From an uncultured Lachnospiraceae bacterium (GTDB taxonomy: Bacteria > Bacillota > Clostridia > Lachnospirales > Lachnospiraceae), in contig CAMWXE010000011.1 of the NCBI GenBank assembly GCA_947178145.1, forward strand, positions 18,557 to 82,556: a stretch of 64,000 nt of DNA, given 5' to 3'. The notes under the pieces were generated by a model that was not told the DNA's origin, made no database searches, and saw nothing but the letters and a program-made list of their open reading frames with translations. Positions 1-9,731 of this stretch are shown here, one piece after another. Every line of letters begins with the position of its first letter. Positions within the stretch are counted from its first letter, which is position 1. The position numbers and the translations under genes were made by a program.

Positions 1-1562
1 ATCGTTCCGCGCAGAATCAGGCTGGTTCCGCCGTAGTATGCATCGCCCACATCAAGGTCAGCTGACAGCTTGTTGCCCGATCCATCCTCGATGATATAGC
101 GGTATGTCGGCAGGACATCCGATATACTTCTATTGTTCCAGTCAAGCATGCTGATCTGCTCGCCCTTCTTATAAAAACCATATCCGTTTCCTGTCGAGAA
201 GTTGGTCACAAACGGAAGGGATGTGATTGCGGTACGCTCCACCACATATGTAGAGATACCACGCCAGTCTGTGTCACCTTCTGCATTGATTTCTGCGGAA
301 GGGTCGCCCTTGGAATTAACCCACAGTTTATTTTCCTTTTTCCAGAAATCCTGTATCATCTGTGAGGAAAAATACGACCAGCTTGGGCAGTAAAGTCCCA
401 ATGACGTATACGTTCCTCCATCTGGATTCTCAAACAGGTTCCACTTGATCGGTGTGTCATAACCGTTGCTCTGCAAGTCAATTCCGGCATATAAATCATA
501 CGGATCAATCTGATTCTCTTCTGCCAGTGCCGCGGACGCTTTGAGCAGTTCGTCTGGTGCAAGGGAGTCCGTTGTCCACCAGAAATTCAGGAACATGGCA
601 TCCGCTACAGACGCGTCCTCGTCATTTTTCAGATATGCGATATTCTTCTCCGTCAGCGCATTCTGCCAGTCCATCTCGCCATCCACTGTCATAGAATCAT
701 AGTACACGAGCTCCAAATCCGGCGCTTTTTCCTTATAGTAAGAAAGAAATCCCTGCATCTTCGCCGCATGTTCCTTTGTCAATGGCTCTGTGTCCGTTCC
801 CTCTGTCTCCTGATTGATAAACCAGCCATCGAATCCATATGTGTTGGCAACTTCAATCAGTTTATCCACAACCGGATAGCTTCCGTCATCCGACTGCTGC
901 AGAAGGTCATCCAGCCATTCCATCTTTCCGCCATGTGCGGTCTGTGGCATAAATACCGTTCCAATGACCTTCACACCATTCTTGTGTCCTGCATCCACTA
1001 CATCGGCACTCGGTGCCACAATTAATCCCTCTCCGGAAGAACCGCCCCAGTACACCAGCAAATCCACATACTGCCAGTAGGAGAAGGCGTTTGCCTCCGC
1101 CTTGTTCAGTCCATGCGGGGAGTTTCCGCTGGTGCTGCCGTTCATGATGGAGATTGCCATAATCTGTGTATCTTTATTCTGTGTGGCGTTTACCGTGTCA
1201 AGTGATGCAATGTCCGCGCGCTTTGCAAGCGGTACGGTACTGACGTTAAAGATCAGATCTTCATCGTCTGCAGCCTTCCACTCCAGCAGCTGTGCCGGAA
1301 ACCAGTAAGATGCTTCCGGCTGGCGTGTCATGGTAAGCTCCTTGTTTCCGTTCTCCTCTGTCACGGAGTAGTTTGACACGGACGCTGCCTGCTGTTCTGT
1401 CTCTGGCTCAGGTGCCGCTTCCGTGCTGACTTCCGTCTGTACGGGCTCCTGTGATGCCGTCGTCTGTGTGTCCTGCTCTGCATTTCCGCAGGCTGCCATG
1501 CTGAGCATCATGGACGCCGCCACAATAATGCTGATAATCTTTTTATTATAATTTTTTCGCAT
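1..1562 (-). CDS. GH85 endo-beta-N-acetylglucosaminidase, lipoprotein, 3' end beyond window
   Basis: Open frame from ATG at 1562 to the window edge; about 520 residues visible, C-terminus missing. The start (MRKNYNKK) is followed by a hydrophobic stretch and a lipobox (S-M-A-A-C25), so an exported, membrane-anchored enzyme is expected. Residues 100-450 read as the GH85 barrel; the family signature N-x-E is visible as FINQE with N250 and E252 (the assisting Asn and acid/base Glu of GH85). GH85 enzymes cut the chitobiose core of N-glycans between the two GlcNAc residues. It is the last visible gene of the leftward operon, 29 bp after the GH38 gene, with AAAGGAG about 10 bp before ATG. Likely role: release of N-glycans outside the cell for uptake by the ABC transporter of the same operon. 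Family assignment is firm; the exact glycan type (high-mannose or other) is inferred from neighbours. Confidence 0.88.
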   Translation of the reverse strand, partial: MRKNYNKKIISIIVAASMMLSMAACGNAEQDTQTTASQEPVQTEVSTEAAPEPETEQQAASVSNYSVTEENGNKELTMTRQPEASYWFPAQLLEWKAADDEDLIFNVSTVPLAKRADIASLDTVNATQNKDTQIMAISIMNGSTSGNSPHGLNKAEANAFSYWQYVDLLVYWGGSSGEGLIVAPSADVVDAGHKNGVKVIGTVFMPQTAHGGKMEWLDDLLQQSDDGSYPVVDKLIEVANTYGFDGWFINQETEGTDTEPLTKEHAAKMQGFLSYYKEKAPDLELVYYDSMTVDGEMDWQNALTEKNIAYLKNDEDASVADAMFLNFWWTTDSLAPDELLKASAALAEENQIDPYDLYAGIDLQSNGYDTPIKWNLFENPDGGTYTSLGLYCPSWSYFSSQMIQDFWKKENKLWVNSKGDPSAEINAEGDTDWRGISTYVVERTAITSLPFVTNFSTGNGYGFYKKGEQISMLDWNNRSISDVLPTYRYIIEDGSGNKLSADLDVGDAYYGGTSLILRGT

Positions 1563-1591
1563 AATATATTTGTCTCCTTTAAATCTAACAA

Positions 1592-4500
1592 TTAACAAAT
1601 CTTTACTGTCACTACTTCATACGGCTTCAGCACGACTTCAATTTCCCTGCCCGCCACAACAGCCTCGCATTCTGTTTCCTCCAGCAGATTACAGATATAT
1701 GCTTTGTTGAAATCCGTGTTTACTGTCAGCTTTGTCTTTGTGTATGCATTTTCTGATTCGTACATACGAATGACTGTTCCGTCTTTGTCCTCGGCATTTT
1801 TGATCGTCTCGATCACGACGTTTGCATGCGCCACGGATGCGTAGGAGTATGCTGCCTTCTCCTGCGTCTGTGTCTGTACGAGCAATGGCTGATTCAGCTT
1901 GTATGCCTCTGCCACTGTTCCGGCGGCACGCCATCCTTCGGCATGCGGATAGATCGCATACGTAAACTCGTGCTCCTCCTGGTCAGTGGTCGGATTCGGC
2001 TCGATTCCTGATTTGATCAGTGTCAGTGCCATATTGGAGTCCTTCACGGAATGTCCATACTTGCAGTCATTCAGCAGGGAAACTCCATAGTGTCCCTCAG
2101 AGAGATCCATCCACTTCTGTCCGCAGCTCTCAAAGCGCGCCACATCCCAGCTCGTGTTCTGGTGGGTCTTTCTGGTCAGATTGCCAAACTGTATGTCAAA
2201 CGCTGCCTCGTCTGTGTGCACTGCCACTGGAAAATGCACTTTCAACAATGTCTGATGTTCCTTCCAGTCAACATGGGTCACAAACTCAATCCTGCGGCTG
2301 TCTGCATAGAATATAATCTGCTGCTGGATTGTAGACTGCGATGCCTTCCTCGTAATCTCAAGCACTGCACGCACTGCACCAATCTCTGTCCACTCCATGT
2401 GCTCCACATTGTCTACATCCCAGTATTTTTCTGTATAATAGATATCAATATCCCAGTTGTCAAAGTAAATCGGCTTATCCTCATACATGCGCAGAAGGTT
2501 TGCCCGCTCTCCCTGCTGTACTACCTCGCGGTCATTTTCCTTGTCATAAATGCTGGTGAACAATCCCTGCTGGTCAAACGTAACTGTGTAGAACGGTGTC
2601 TCCAGCTGATACTCCCCAGTCAGTGTAAACGGAGCCTTTTCGATTTCACACGCTGTATCGCTCACTGTGAACGACCTGTAGCCCTTTGACGGCAGATTGC
2701 GCACAAACGCCACGCTTCCGTCCTTTGTCTTCTGCACCGGATAGACCACACCGTCCGAATCCACAAGTGCACTGCCCTCGAGCGCGCCAAGATTCACAAT
2801 GTCATCCCTTACCTTGCCTGTCGTATTGAAAATCGTGACTGCCTCTCCGCTTCCAGCGATTGCTTTGCTGCGCTCCGCAGTCATTGATGCAAGCTGCTCT
2901 GCCAGTCTGCCGTACTCCTCCTTCGTCACCTCATAAACCTCATGGATGGATGATCCGGGAAGAATGTCATGGAACTGATTCAGCAGCACCACCTTCCACA
3001 TTGCATCCAGCTCTTCCTGTGGATATGCCATCTCTGGCGCTGTCAGTACAGACAACAATTCCAGATCCATCAGACCCAGCTCGGATTTCCGATTAGAACG
3101 TTTGTTTCTTGCCATGGAAGTCAGCGTGCCTCTGTGATACTCAAAGTAGAGCTCTCCCTCCCACACCGGAAGCCGTTTGCTGCCGCTGACGCGCTCATTC
3201 AGCTCGTCAAAGAAAGTGCGCGCAAATGCCTGACGAACTTTTGGAATGCCCTTGACACCCTTTTCCATACGAATCGATGTCTCCAGCATCTCCCTTGTCG
3301 GGCCGCCGCCGCCGTCGCCATAGCCGTAAGAGATCAGAATATCATTGTTGATATCCTTATTCTGATAGCGCATCCAGCCACCCATAATCGCGTCGGGATG
3401 AAGCATTCCGTTGTAGGTTGTGAAGAAATCCTTGATGGGCTGATTCACACCTAATGTCGTAATCAGATGTGTCAGTACCTCGGTTCCGTCAATACCTCTC
3501 CAGCGCATCGTGTCATAAGGGATTTTGTTAAACTGGTTCCATGCAAGCTTGGTAGTCATAAAATAATCGATCCCGCACTTTTTCATAATCTGCGGAAGTG
3601 CACCGGAATAGCCAAATACGTCCGGCAGCCACAGGATGCGGTTGTCCACGCCAAACTCTTCCCGGAAGAAGCGCTTGCCATGCATAAACTGGCGCACGAG
3701 GGACTCTCCTGAGGTCAGATTGCAGTCTGCCTCCACCCACATGCCGCCTTCCGGCTCCCAGCGGCCTTCTTTGATGCGCTCCTTCGCCTTCTCGTACAGT
3801 TCCGGATAGCGCTCCTTCAAAAATGCATAGAGCTGCGGCTGGCTTGACATAAACTTGTAATTCGGATACTCCTCCATCAACTTCAAAACGGTTGCAAAGC
3901 TGCGCCCGGTCTTCTCCCTTGTCTGAGCCACCGTCCACCACCATGCGACGTCGATGTGTGTGTGCCCAATACAGGTTGCAATCACGTCCTGATAGCCTGC
4001 CAGATCGGAATACAATGCCTTGTCAATATAGTCCGAAGCCTCGGATAACGTGCGGTAAAACGCCTCGGAGTATGGAGTACGAAGATCGAGGAAATTCACT
4101 GTCTGATTCAGTATTTCTTCGATGTCTTTGCGGTTCTTGTCATCCTCCTCCATTCTGGAAAACGCTGCGAGCGGCACCCACAAATCATAGTAGAGCTTCT
4201 CAATCTTATCATCAACCTCATGCATCTCCACGATCAGGTTGAACTCTGTGTGCAGTGTTCCTGTATATGCCTGGAGACCGATCTCCAGCACATCTCCCTC
4301 TTTTGCCGACGGGGACAAAAATACATCCCTGTGGTTCATGTCGATGCCCTGTATCACTTCCCCGTTTACAAACAGTAAGAACTGTGGATTCTTTGCATCA
4401 TCCCACTCGTCAATCTGTGTGCGCACATGGAGCCACATCCGCTTTCCATCCAGCTCACGAGGCACCTGATACGTCGTCTTGAACCAGTAGTGACGGTCCT

Positions 4501-4684
4501 TTCCATACCAGTGCATCTTCTGACAGTCAAATTCTTCCCATACTGCCGGGTCCGCCTCCGCTTCCTCGGGGCGTAAGTAATTTCCTTCTTTATACTGCCA
4601 ATTATCAATTGTAAACTTCTGTTTAATTTTTAATTTCTTTAACTCCTCACAGATTACATTGACCCTTTTGTCCAAAAAATGCAT
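1592..4684 (-). CDS. GH38 alpha-mannosidase
   Basis: About 1030 residues. The frame is open further upstream, but ATG at 4684 has GGAGG at 4691-4695 with a 6-bp spacer and is the likely start. No signal peptide, so cytoplasmic. The N-terminal beta-sandwich region (to about 220) precedes the GH38 catalytic domain: HTHIDVAWWW carries the zinc ligands H243 and D245, and LPDVFGYSG carries the expected nucleophile D355. The C-terminal half matches the usual GH38 middle and beta domains, and the length fits bacterial class II alpha-mannosidases. It would remove alpha-mannose from imported N-glycan fragments before the GH130 phosphorylase acts on the Man-GlcNAc core. It lies between an intrinsic terminator upstream (4753-4806) and the GH85 gene. 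Linkage specificity cannot be read from sequence. Confidence 0.92.
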   Translation of the reverse strand: MHFLDKRVNVICEELKKLKIKQKFTIDNWQYKEGNYLRPEEAEADPAVWEEFDCQKMHWYGKDRHYWFKTTYQVPRELDGKRMWLHVRTQIDEWDDAKNPQFLLFVNGEVIQGIDMNHRDVFLSPSAKEGDVLEIGLQAYTGTLHTEFNLIVEMHEVDDKIEKLYYDLWVPLAAFSRMEEDDKNRKDIEEILNQTVNFLDLRTPYSEAFYRTLSEASDYIDKALYSDLAGYQDVIATCIGHTHIDVAWWWTVAQTREKTGRSFATVLKLMEEYPNYKFMSSQPQLYAFLKERYPELYEKAKERIKEGRWEPEGGMWVEADCNLTSGESLVRQFMHGKRFFREEFGVDNRILWLPDVFGYSGALPQIMKKCGIDYFMTTKLAWNQFNKIPYDTMRWRGIDGTEVLTHLITTLGVNQPIKDFFTTYNGMLHPDAIMGGWMRYQNKDINNDILISYGYGDGGGGPTREMLETSIRMEKGVKGIPKVRQAFARTFFDELNERVSGSKRLPVWEGELYFEYHRGTLTSMARNKRSNRKSELGLMDLELLSVLTAPEMAYPQEELDAMWKVVLLNQFHDILPGSSIHEVYEVTKEEYGRLAEQLASMTAERSKAIAGSGEAVTIFNTTGKVRDDIVNLGALEGSALVDSDGVVYPVQKTKDGSVAFVRNLPSKGYRSFTVSDTACEIEKAPFTLTGEYQLETPFYTVTFDQQGLFTSIYDKENDREVVQQGERANLLRMYEDKPIYFDNWDIDIYYTEKYWDVDNVEHMEWTEIGAVRAVLEITRKASQSTIQQQIIFYADSRRIEFVTHVDWKEHQTLLKVHFPVAVHTDEAAFDIQFGNLTRKTHQNTSWDVARFESCGQKWMDLSEGHYGVSLLNDCKYGHSVKDSNMALTLIKSGIEPNPTTDQEEHEFTYAIYPHAEGWRAAGTVAEAYKLNQPLLVQTQTQEKAAYSYASVAHANVVIETIKNAEDKDGTVIRMYESENAYTKTKLTVNTDFNKAYICNLLEETECEAVVAGREIEVVLKPYEVVTVKIC

Positions 4685-4752
4685 ATATACCTCCATTCCT
4701 GCATTGCTATGCAGAACATTTTTGTTATCAATTATTTTCAATGCTGACTGTT

Positions 4753-4806
4753 AAAAAGGCTGCCGCAAAATTTATCAAAGCTTTCACTTTTTTATTTGCG
4801 GCAGCC
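4753..4806 (-). terminator. Intrinsic terminator inside the N-glycan operon
   Basis: Perfect 12-bp stem (GGCTGCCGCAAA at 4758-4769 with TTTGCGGCAGCC at 4795-4806). On the minus strand the stem is followed by TTTTT (4753-4757). It sits between the GH130 and GH38 genes, so it should lower expression of the two downstream hydrolases relative to transporter and phosphorylase, or act as an attenuator. No clear promoter was seen between it and the GH38 start. Confidence 0.8.
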
Positions 4807-4827
4807 TGTCCTGGACTCCTACTTGAT

Positions 4828-5814
4828 TCAAACGGGATCCATATAAGCCATCAGACGGTCTACAGTCGTAAATGCAAGCCCAGTCACGGTATCTGCACAG
4901 CCGTAATAAATTGCAATTCTTCCCGTCGCCGCATCTGCAAGCGCCGCACACGGAAATACCACATTGGGCACATCTCCGACACACTCATAGATTTCATGAG
5001 GTCCTAAAATATAATTCTTTGTTCTCTTGATTACCTTCCACGGCTCTTCCAAATCGAGCAGCGCACAGCCCATTCTGTAGACAAAACCGTTGCATGTATT
5101 GATGACGCCGTGATAAATCAGCAGCCAGCCCTCGTCTGTCTCAATCGGCACGCTTCCCGCACCGATCTTGGTACACTGCCATGCTGAGGCATCGCCTTTG
5201 ATTGTTCCCATCACAAATCGATGGCAGCCCCAGTATTTCAGATCCGGGCTCTCGCTCAGGAAAATATCCCCAAACGGCGTATGGCCGTTGTCACTCGGAC
5301 GACTCAGCATATAGTAATTGCCACGAATCCTGCGCGGAAACAGCACGCCATTGCGGTTAAACGGCAGAAATGCGTTTTCCAGCTGGTAGAAAGTCTTAAA
5401 ATCAAAGGTATATCCTACCCCAATGGTCGGATACTCATGGTAACCGTTGCACCATGTGATATAGTACCTGTCCTCTATAAAGCAAACCCTGGGGTCATAC
5501 CGGAAATCCCTCCTGGCCACTTCTGGATGTGCCCCCTGAAATGCGATTGGGTCGTCAGAAATATCCCAGTGGATGCCATCCTTGCTGAATCCAGCGAAGA
5601 TATCCATGCTGATCGATCTGCTGTCACAGCGGAACACACCTGCATATCCATCCTCAAAAGGGACAACGGCACTGTTAAAAATACTGTTGGAATTTTTGGT
5701 TGCAAATCGTTCAATGATAGGATTTGCATGATAACGCCACACTGGCAGTTTTTCCGCTGTTCCTGGATCCTGCCATGGCATATTGGGCAGATTATTTCCG
5801 ATTATTTTAGCCAT
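4828..5814 (-). CDS. GH130 mannoside phosphorylase (likely beta-Man-1,4-GlcNAc type)
   Basis: 328 residues, no signal peptide. Reads along its whole length as GH130: N-terminal YHANPII, the central FRCDSR segment near residue 61, and YDPRV with D107 as the expected proton-donor aspartate. In this family mannosides are cleaved by phosphate to give mannose 1-phosphate. Members linked to GH38 and GH85 genes usually act on beta-1,4-mannosyl-N-acetylglucosamine, the N-glycan core disaccharide; that specificity is inferred from context and general resemblance, not proven. It lies 29 bp after the binding-protein gene and ahead of an intrinsic terminator. A GAGGTG motif precedes ATG 5814. The alternative is a mannooligosaccharide phosphorylase of plant mannan pathways, less likely here because no mannanase is present. 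Confidence 0.87.
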   Translation of the reverse strand: MAKIIGNNLPNMPWQDPGTAEKLPVWRYHANPIIERFATKNSNSIFNSAVVPFEDGYAGVFRCDSRSISMDIFAGFSKDGIHWDISDDPIAFQGAHPEVARRDFRYDPRVCFIEDRYYITWCNGYHEYPTIGVGYTFDFKTFYQLENAFLPFNRNGVLFPRRIRGNYYMLSRPSDNGHTPFGDIFLSESPDLKYWGCHRFVMGTIKGDASAWQCTKIGAGSVPIETDEGWLLIYHGVINTCNGFVYRMGCALLDLEEPWKVIKRTKNYILGPHEIYECVGDVPNVVFPCAALADAATGRIAIYYGCADTVTGLAFTTVDRLMAYMDPV

Positions 5815-5843
5815 TTGCCGACACCTCTGTCTTCTATTATTTT

Positions 5844-7355
5844 TTATTTGCCCATAAACTCGTCAACCTGTCTCTGAGCCTCGTCCATAACATCCTGCCA
5901 TCCTGCCTTCAGCAGTTCTTCTTTGATCTTTGGCACTACGACTTCCGGATCCTGCACACCAGTCATAACCTCACTGCGGTAACGCAGCCAGATCTCACGG
6001 CAGTTTGCCAGCTGGTCGGATACCGGATTGGTATCAAATGTAAAGCCAAGCATTACAGAGGACTCCGCTGCCTCATTCAAAGCCTTAACCTCATCCCACT
6101 GATTAAACTCATCTGTGTCAAGTGTTGTAACAGTAAAGAACGATCCCTGTGTGTAACCTGCCAGCGCCCAGTCGTTGTTGATCTTATGCACTTTGCCGTC
6201 CTCTGTGTACTCGAAGTTCACGCCTTCCTCACCATAGTAGAACAAGTCGCGGAGCTTTGTGTCACAGTTTACCAGATCCAGAAGCTGTAAACACTTTTCA
6301 GGATATTGTGTATTGATAGAAACCATGTTGAGAGAACCTCTAACAGTCTCATTGGAGAGAATTGTCTTCTCAATCTGCTGTACGACAACGTCCTTGCCCA
6401 TCTGAGGACCCCATGAAGTCACGCCTGCGGACTCCCAGCCCTGAGCAACACGCCACATATTGTAAACACGTCCTTCTGTCAGTGTCGCGGCATCCGGATT
6501 GATAATTCCCTTCTGATACCACTCATGTATAATCTTGAGCTGATCCATAATGTCCTGCTCTTCCAGTGTAAAGCATACTCTTCCATCCTGATCGTCGAAC
6601 CGCACACCGAGAATCTGAGTACCAGCTCCAATCTGATCATACACATCAAAGATATAGTACAGGCCGTCGTTCTTCACATATACCGGGTAATCGTTCTTAT
6701 CAGCCTTCAATGTCTCAAAAGTCTCTGTCATGGAATCAAGTGTTATGAGAGACTTGATATCAAGACTGTACTCATCAACCAGCTCTTTGTCCCAGATCGC
6801 ATAATTGGTGATAGAGCTGTCCTTATAGGTAGGAACACCGTAAATCCTGTCCTTTACACGAACACCATCCCAGTACTTATCCGGCATAAGCTCCATCAAA
6901 CCAGGCATATTGGCCTCAAGCAGATCCGTGATATCCGCATATGCACCCAGGTTAATATCTGCAACATAGTTATTACCATTTCCAAATATAATATCATATG
7001 GTTCATTGGTGCTGACGATAATGTTGCGGCGGTTATCCCAGTCACCCCATGGAATCACTTCCATCTCAAGATTCACGCCAATCTTCTCTCCGATATATGC
7101 ATTGACTGACGAAATCCAGGAATCATAATTGGTCGGCATACCATTACCGATCGTCACCCACTTCAGATTTACAATCTCACCGCTGTTACTGCTCTGAGAC
7201 TGTGCGTTGTCACTGCTCTGGCTGCCTGACGAAGATGCTGTATTGTCTCCGCTGCCTGTATTGTTTGCAGTATCTCCACTGCCGCCGCAGCCTGTCAGCA
7301 TTCCCATTGCCATCACTGCCACAAGACCAGATGCTAATAACCTTTTCAACTTCAT
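5844..7355 (-). CDS. ABC transporter sugar-binding lipoprotein (LplA type)
   Basis: 503 residues. Begins with a typical lipoprotein signal ([10 protein letters not shown], then LTGCGG), followed by a Ser/Asn/Gly-rich linker of about 45 residues that would tether it to the membrane. The body is a family 1 extracellular solute-binding protein of the LplA/LipO subtype; the end ([16 protein letters not shown]) fits the C-terminal domain usual in this subtype (DUF3502-like). It follows the two permease genes in the same operon, as in other LplBCA loci that import complex oligosaccharides and use a shared ATPase encoded elsewhere. Presumed ligand: GH85-released N-glycan fragments, from context only. 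Confidence 0.9.
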   Translation of the reverse strand: MKLKRLLASGLVAVMAMGMLTGCGGSGDTANNTGSGDNTASSSGSQSSDNAQSQSSNSGEIVNLKWVTIGNGMPTNYDSWISSVNAYIGEKIGVNLEMEVIPWGDWDNRRNIIVSTNEPYDIIFGNGNNYVADINLGAYADITDLLEANMPGLMELMPDKYWDGVRVKDRIYGVPTYKDSSITNYAIWDKELVDEYSLDIKSLITLDSMTETFETLKADKNDYPVYVKNDGLYYIFDVYDQIGAGTQILGVRFDDQDGRVCFTLEEQDIMDQLKIIHEWYQKGIINPDAATLTEGRVYNMWRVAQGWESAGVTSWGPQMGKDVVVQQIEKTILSNETVRGSLNMVSINTQYPEKCLQLLDLVNCDTKLRDLFYYGEEGVNFEYTEDGKVHKINNDWALAGYTQGSFFTVTTLDTDEFNQWDEVKALNEAAESSVMLGFTFDTNPVSDQLANCREIWLRYRSEVMTGVQDPEVVVPKIKEELLKAGWQDVMDEAQRQVDEFMGK

Positions 7356-7399
7356 AATAACTTCCTCCTTCTTTGCTTGTTTATAAATTTCTTCACACT

Positions 7400-8314
7400 T
7401 TATTCCTTAACCGAACCGATGGTCAGGCCGGAAATGAAATACTTCTGGAAAAACGGATAGGTACATGCAATTGGTACGATGATGACAATCGCAATTGCCA
7501 TTCGCACACTTTCTGTAGGCATGGAAGCCTTGTACTGCTGCAGCGACAGGCCGCCATACGGATTGTTTGCGATGTACTCAATATTCTTTTGTATATTGTT
7601 CAACAAGGACTGCAGCGTCTGCAGATTCTTGTCTTGAATGTACAAGGAAGCTTGGAACCAGTCATTCCAATATCCAAATGCCGCAAACATACCAATTGTC
7701 GCGATAACGGGCTTGGAAATCGGCATTACAATCTGAGACCAGATACGAAACTGCCCGGCACCATCAATCTTTGCCGATTCTATAATCGAATCCGGAACTG
7801 TCGTTCTGAAAAATGTACGGCAGATCGTCACACTGAAGGATGAGCACGCAAGGGGCAGTATCAGCGCCCAAATCGTATTGCTCAGACCTAAAATGTTATT
7901 TACTACCACATAGCTTGCCAGCATACCGCCATTGAATACCATCGGTATGAAAATCAGCCATGTATACAGCTTTTTCAGCTTGAAATTTCTTCTGGAAACA
8001 ACATAACCCATAGAAGTATCCAGCGCAATTGCGATAATGGTACCCAAAATGGTTACCAGAACAGACATAAATGCCGCGCGCAGGATCATTCCGCGTTCAT
8101 TCCACAAAAATTTGTACGCCGAACCGGAAAACTGTGCCGGAATCAGCTGATATCCGCTTACACGAAGAGCCTCCTCGTCAGTGATAGAAATTGAAAACAC
8201 AAACAACAGCGGAATCACACACATCACTGCCAAAATCAGAAACACGATGTTGAACACGATGTTTGTGGATTGTTTAATTTGATTCAATGACTGGCCGCTT
8301 TCTTCTTTTGCCAC
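7400..8314 (-). CDS. Sugar ABC transporter permease (LplC type)
   Basis: 304 residues with about six membrane segments and the conserved cytoplasmic loop typical of binding-protein-dependent permeases (residues 185-205, ESAKIDGAGQFRIWSQIVMP). C-terminus resembles LplC/YtcP proteins (FISGLTIGSVKE). The start appears to be GTG at 8314 with GGGGGTG just upstream; the nearby ATG is out of frame. It begins 15 bp after the other permease gene and forms the membrane channel with it. No ATPase gene lies in the operon, which is normal for this subtype and implies a shared MsmX-like ATPase. Confidence 0.92.
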   Translation of the reverse strand: MAKEESGQSLNQIKQSTNIVFNIVFLILAVMCVIPLLFVFSISITDEEALRVSGYQLIPAQFSGSAYKFLWNERGMILRAAFMSVLVTILGTIIAIALDTSMGYVVSRRNFKLKKLYTWLIFIPMVFNGGMLASYVVVNNILGLSNTIWALILPLACSSFSVTICRTFFRTTVPDSIIESAKIDGAGQFRIWSQIVMPISKPVIATIGMFAAFGYWNDWFQASLYIQDKNLQTLQSLLNNIQKNIEYIANNPYGGLSLQQYKASMPTESVRMAIAIVIIVPIACTYPFFQKYFISGLTIGSVKE

Positions 8315-8329
8315 ATGAACACCCCCTAA

Positions 8330-9313
8330 TTATATAATCCTGTTTTCGTTGTCTAATTTGCTCACAACCCAGTTTGCAAACAGAATCGTGCCACAGCTGC
8401 AGATTGCCTGGAAGAAGGACGCTGCCGCCGTCTGACCGATTGGCGCTGTAGACTGGATCGCATTGTATATATATGTATCAAAGGTCGATACTGTCGTATA
8501 CAATGACGCTGGAATACGTCCGGTCACCTGATAGAACAGACCGAAATCCGAGTTGAAGATCTTACCGCAGTCCAGAATCAGCATCATGATAAATACTGGT
8601 TTGATTGCCGGAAGCGTGATATGTCTTGCCTGCTGCTTCTTGGTGGCACCATCCATAACCGCTGCCTCGTAGAGTGACGGGTCAATTCCTGTGATACTTG
8701 CCAGATAGAGCACCATTCCATATCCCATACCTTTCCATGTATTCAGGAAAATCAGGATAAATGGCCAGTATTTCGGCTCCTGATACCACATGATGCGCTC
8801 TCCGCCGAGCGATGTGATAATTCCGTTGATATATCCTCTCTCCGGTGTCAGCAGTGCATAGACAAAATAGCTGACAACAACCCATGACATAAAGTATGGA
8901 AGGAACATCATCGTCTGATACACCTTGGAACCCTTCTTGTTGCGCATACTGCTCAACATCAGTGCCCCTCCCACTGCAACGCTTGCACTGATAATAATGA
9001 ATGCAATGTTGTAGAGTATCGTGTTCCTCAGAAGCATTGTGAATGAGTTGGATGTAAAGAAATAGCTGAAATTGCCAAATCCCGCCCATTCACTGTGCAG
9101 GAGGTTGTAGATAAATCCATGTCCGCCTTGCTGCAGTTTGTAGTTCTTAAATGCAATGATAATACCAAACATTGGCAGGTATGAAAATGTCAAAAACCAT
9201 AACAATGTCGGCAGTGACAGAAGAAACAACTCCGTGTCGTCACGTGACCATCGCTTCCACCAAGGCTTGCCGGATTTACTCCCCCCTCCGTCAGTCGTTT
9301 TGCGATTTCCCAT
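8330..9313 (-). CDS. Sugar ABC transporter permease (LplB type)
   Basis: 327 residues. A basic N-terminal tail (KPWWKRWSRDD) precedes about six membrane segments; the permease loop reads LYEAAVMDGATKKQQARHITLP. It is the first gene of the leftward N-glycan operon, with AAGGAGG (9322-9328) 8 bp before ATG 9313 and a near-consensus promoter 36 bp upstream. Pairs with the LplC-type permease next to it. Confidence 0.92.
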   Translation of the reverse strand: MGNRKTTDGGGSKSGKPWWKRWSRDDTELFLLSLPTLLWFLTFSYLPMFGIIIAFKNYKLQQGGHGFIYNLLHSEWAGFGNFSYFFTSNSFTMLLRNTILYNIAFIIISASVAVGGALMLSSMRNKKGSKVYQTMMFLPYFMSWVVVSYFVYALLTPERGYINGIITSLGGERIMWYQEPKYWPFILIFLNTWKGMGYGMVLYLASITGIDPSLYEAAVMDGATKKQQARHITLPAIKPVFIMMLILDCGKIFNSDFGLFYQVTGRIPASLYTTVSTFDTYIYNAIQSTAPIGQTAAASFFQAICSCGTILFANWVVSKLDNENRII

Positions 9314-9349
9314 TTGATTTACCTCCTTCTATTTATGTTTGTCAACGTT

Positions 9350-9378
9350 ATATTAACATTTATAAATTCAAATGTCAA
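9350..9378 (-). promoter_or_regulatory. Sigma-A promoter of the N-glycan operon
   Basis: On the minus strand TTGACA (9373-9378), a 17-bp spacer and TAATAT (9350-9355), ending 36 bp before the first permease start codon. A TTGTCAA half site (9339-9345) lies at the expected start of transcription, where a bound repressor would block it. Confidence 0.8.
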
Positions 9379-9477
9379 TTATATTTTATCTTTTTCATTG
9401 TTTTATCTAACTTTTTGCCGTTTCTTTTGGTTAATATTATTAGTATCCCAATATAACCACTCATAAAGTATACATTT

Positions 9478-9497
9478 TTGACAATAACTTTTGTCAA
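9478..9497. promoter_or_regulatory. Candidate operator, TTGACAA-N6-TTGTCAA
   Basis: Perfect inverted repeat with 7-bp arms (9478-9484 and 9491-9497) in the 418-bp divergent gap between the permease and the LacI-type regulator. The half site TTGTCAA recurs at 9339-9345 and 9546-9552. This arrangement suggests multi-site binding by the adjacent LacI regulator, but the family usually prefers palindromes with a central CG, so the binding protein is uncertain. The rest of the gap is AT-rich with no gene. Confidence 0.45.
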
Positions 9498-9655
9498 CAT
9501 TTTATAGTCAAAAACACAATATACCTTATTTACTTTGTATATTTTTTGTCAAAATCATCTAACATTAATGATAACGTCTTAAGGTACTCTGTGCTTTCCA
9601 GCCGCATGAAGAAAAATTAAACAGTTTCTTTCTTTAACATTTGTAAACTAATCTG

Positions 9656-9684
9656 TTGTGTTTTGAGACTTTATGTGTTATAAT
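9656..9684 (+). promoter_or_regulatory. Promoter of the LacI-type regulator
   Basis: Consensus TATAAT at 9679-9684 with a weak -35 TTGTGT (9656-9661) at 17 bp. About 47 bp upstream of the regulator start codon. Confidence 0.55.
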
Positions 9685-9731
9685 GATATCAATTATTCTA
9701 GATTATTGTCAGAAAGGGGAAATTCTATTCT

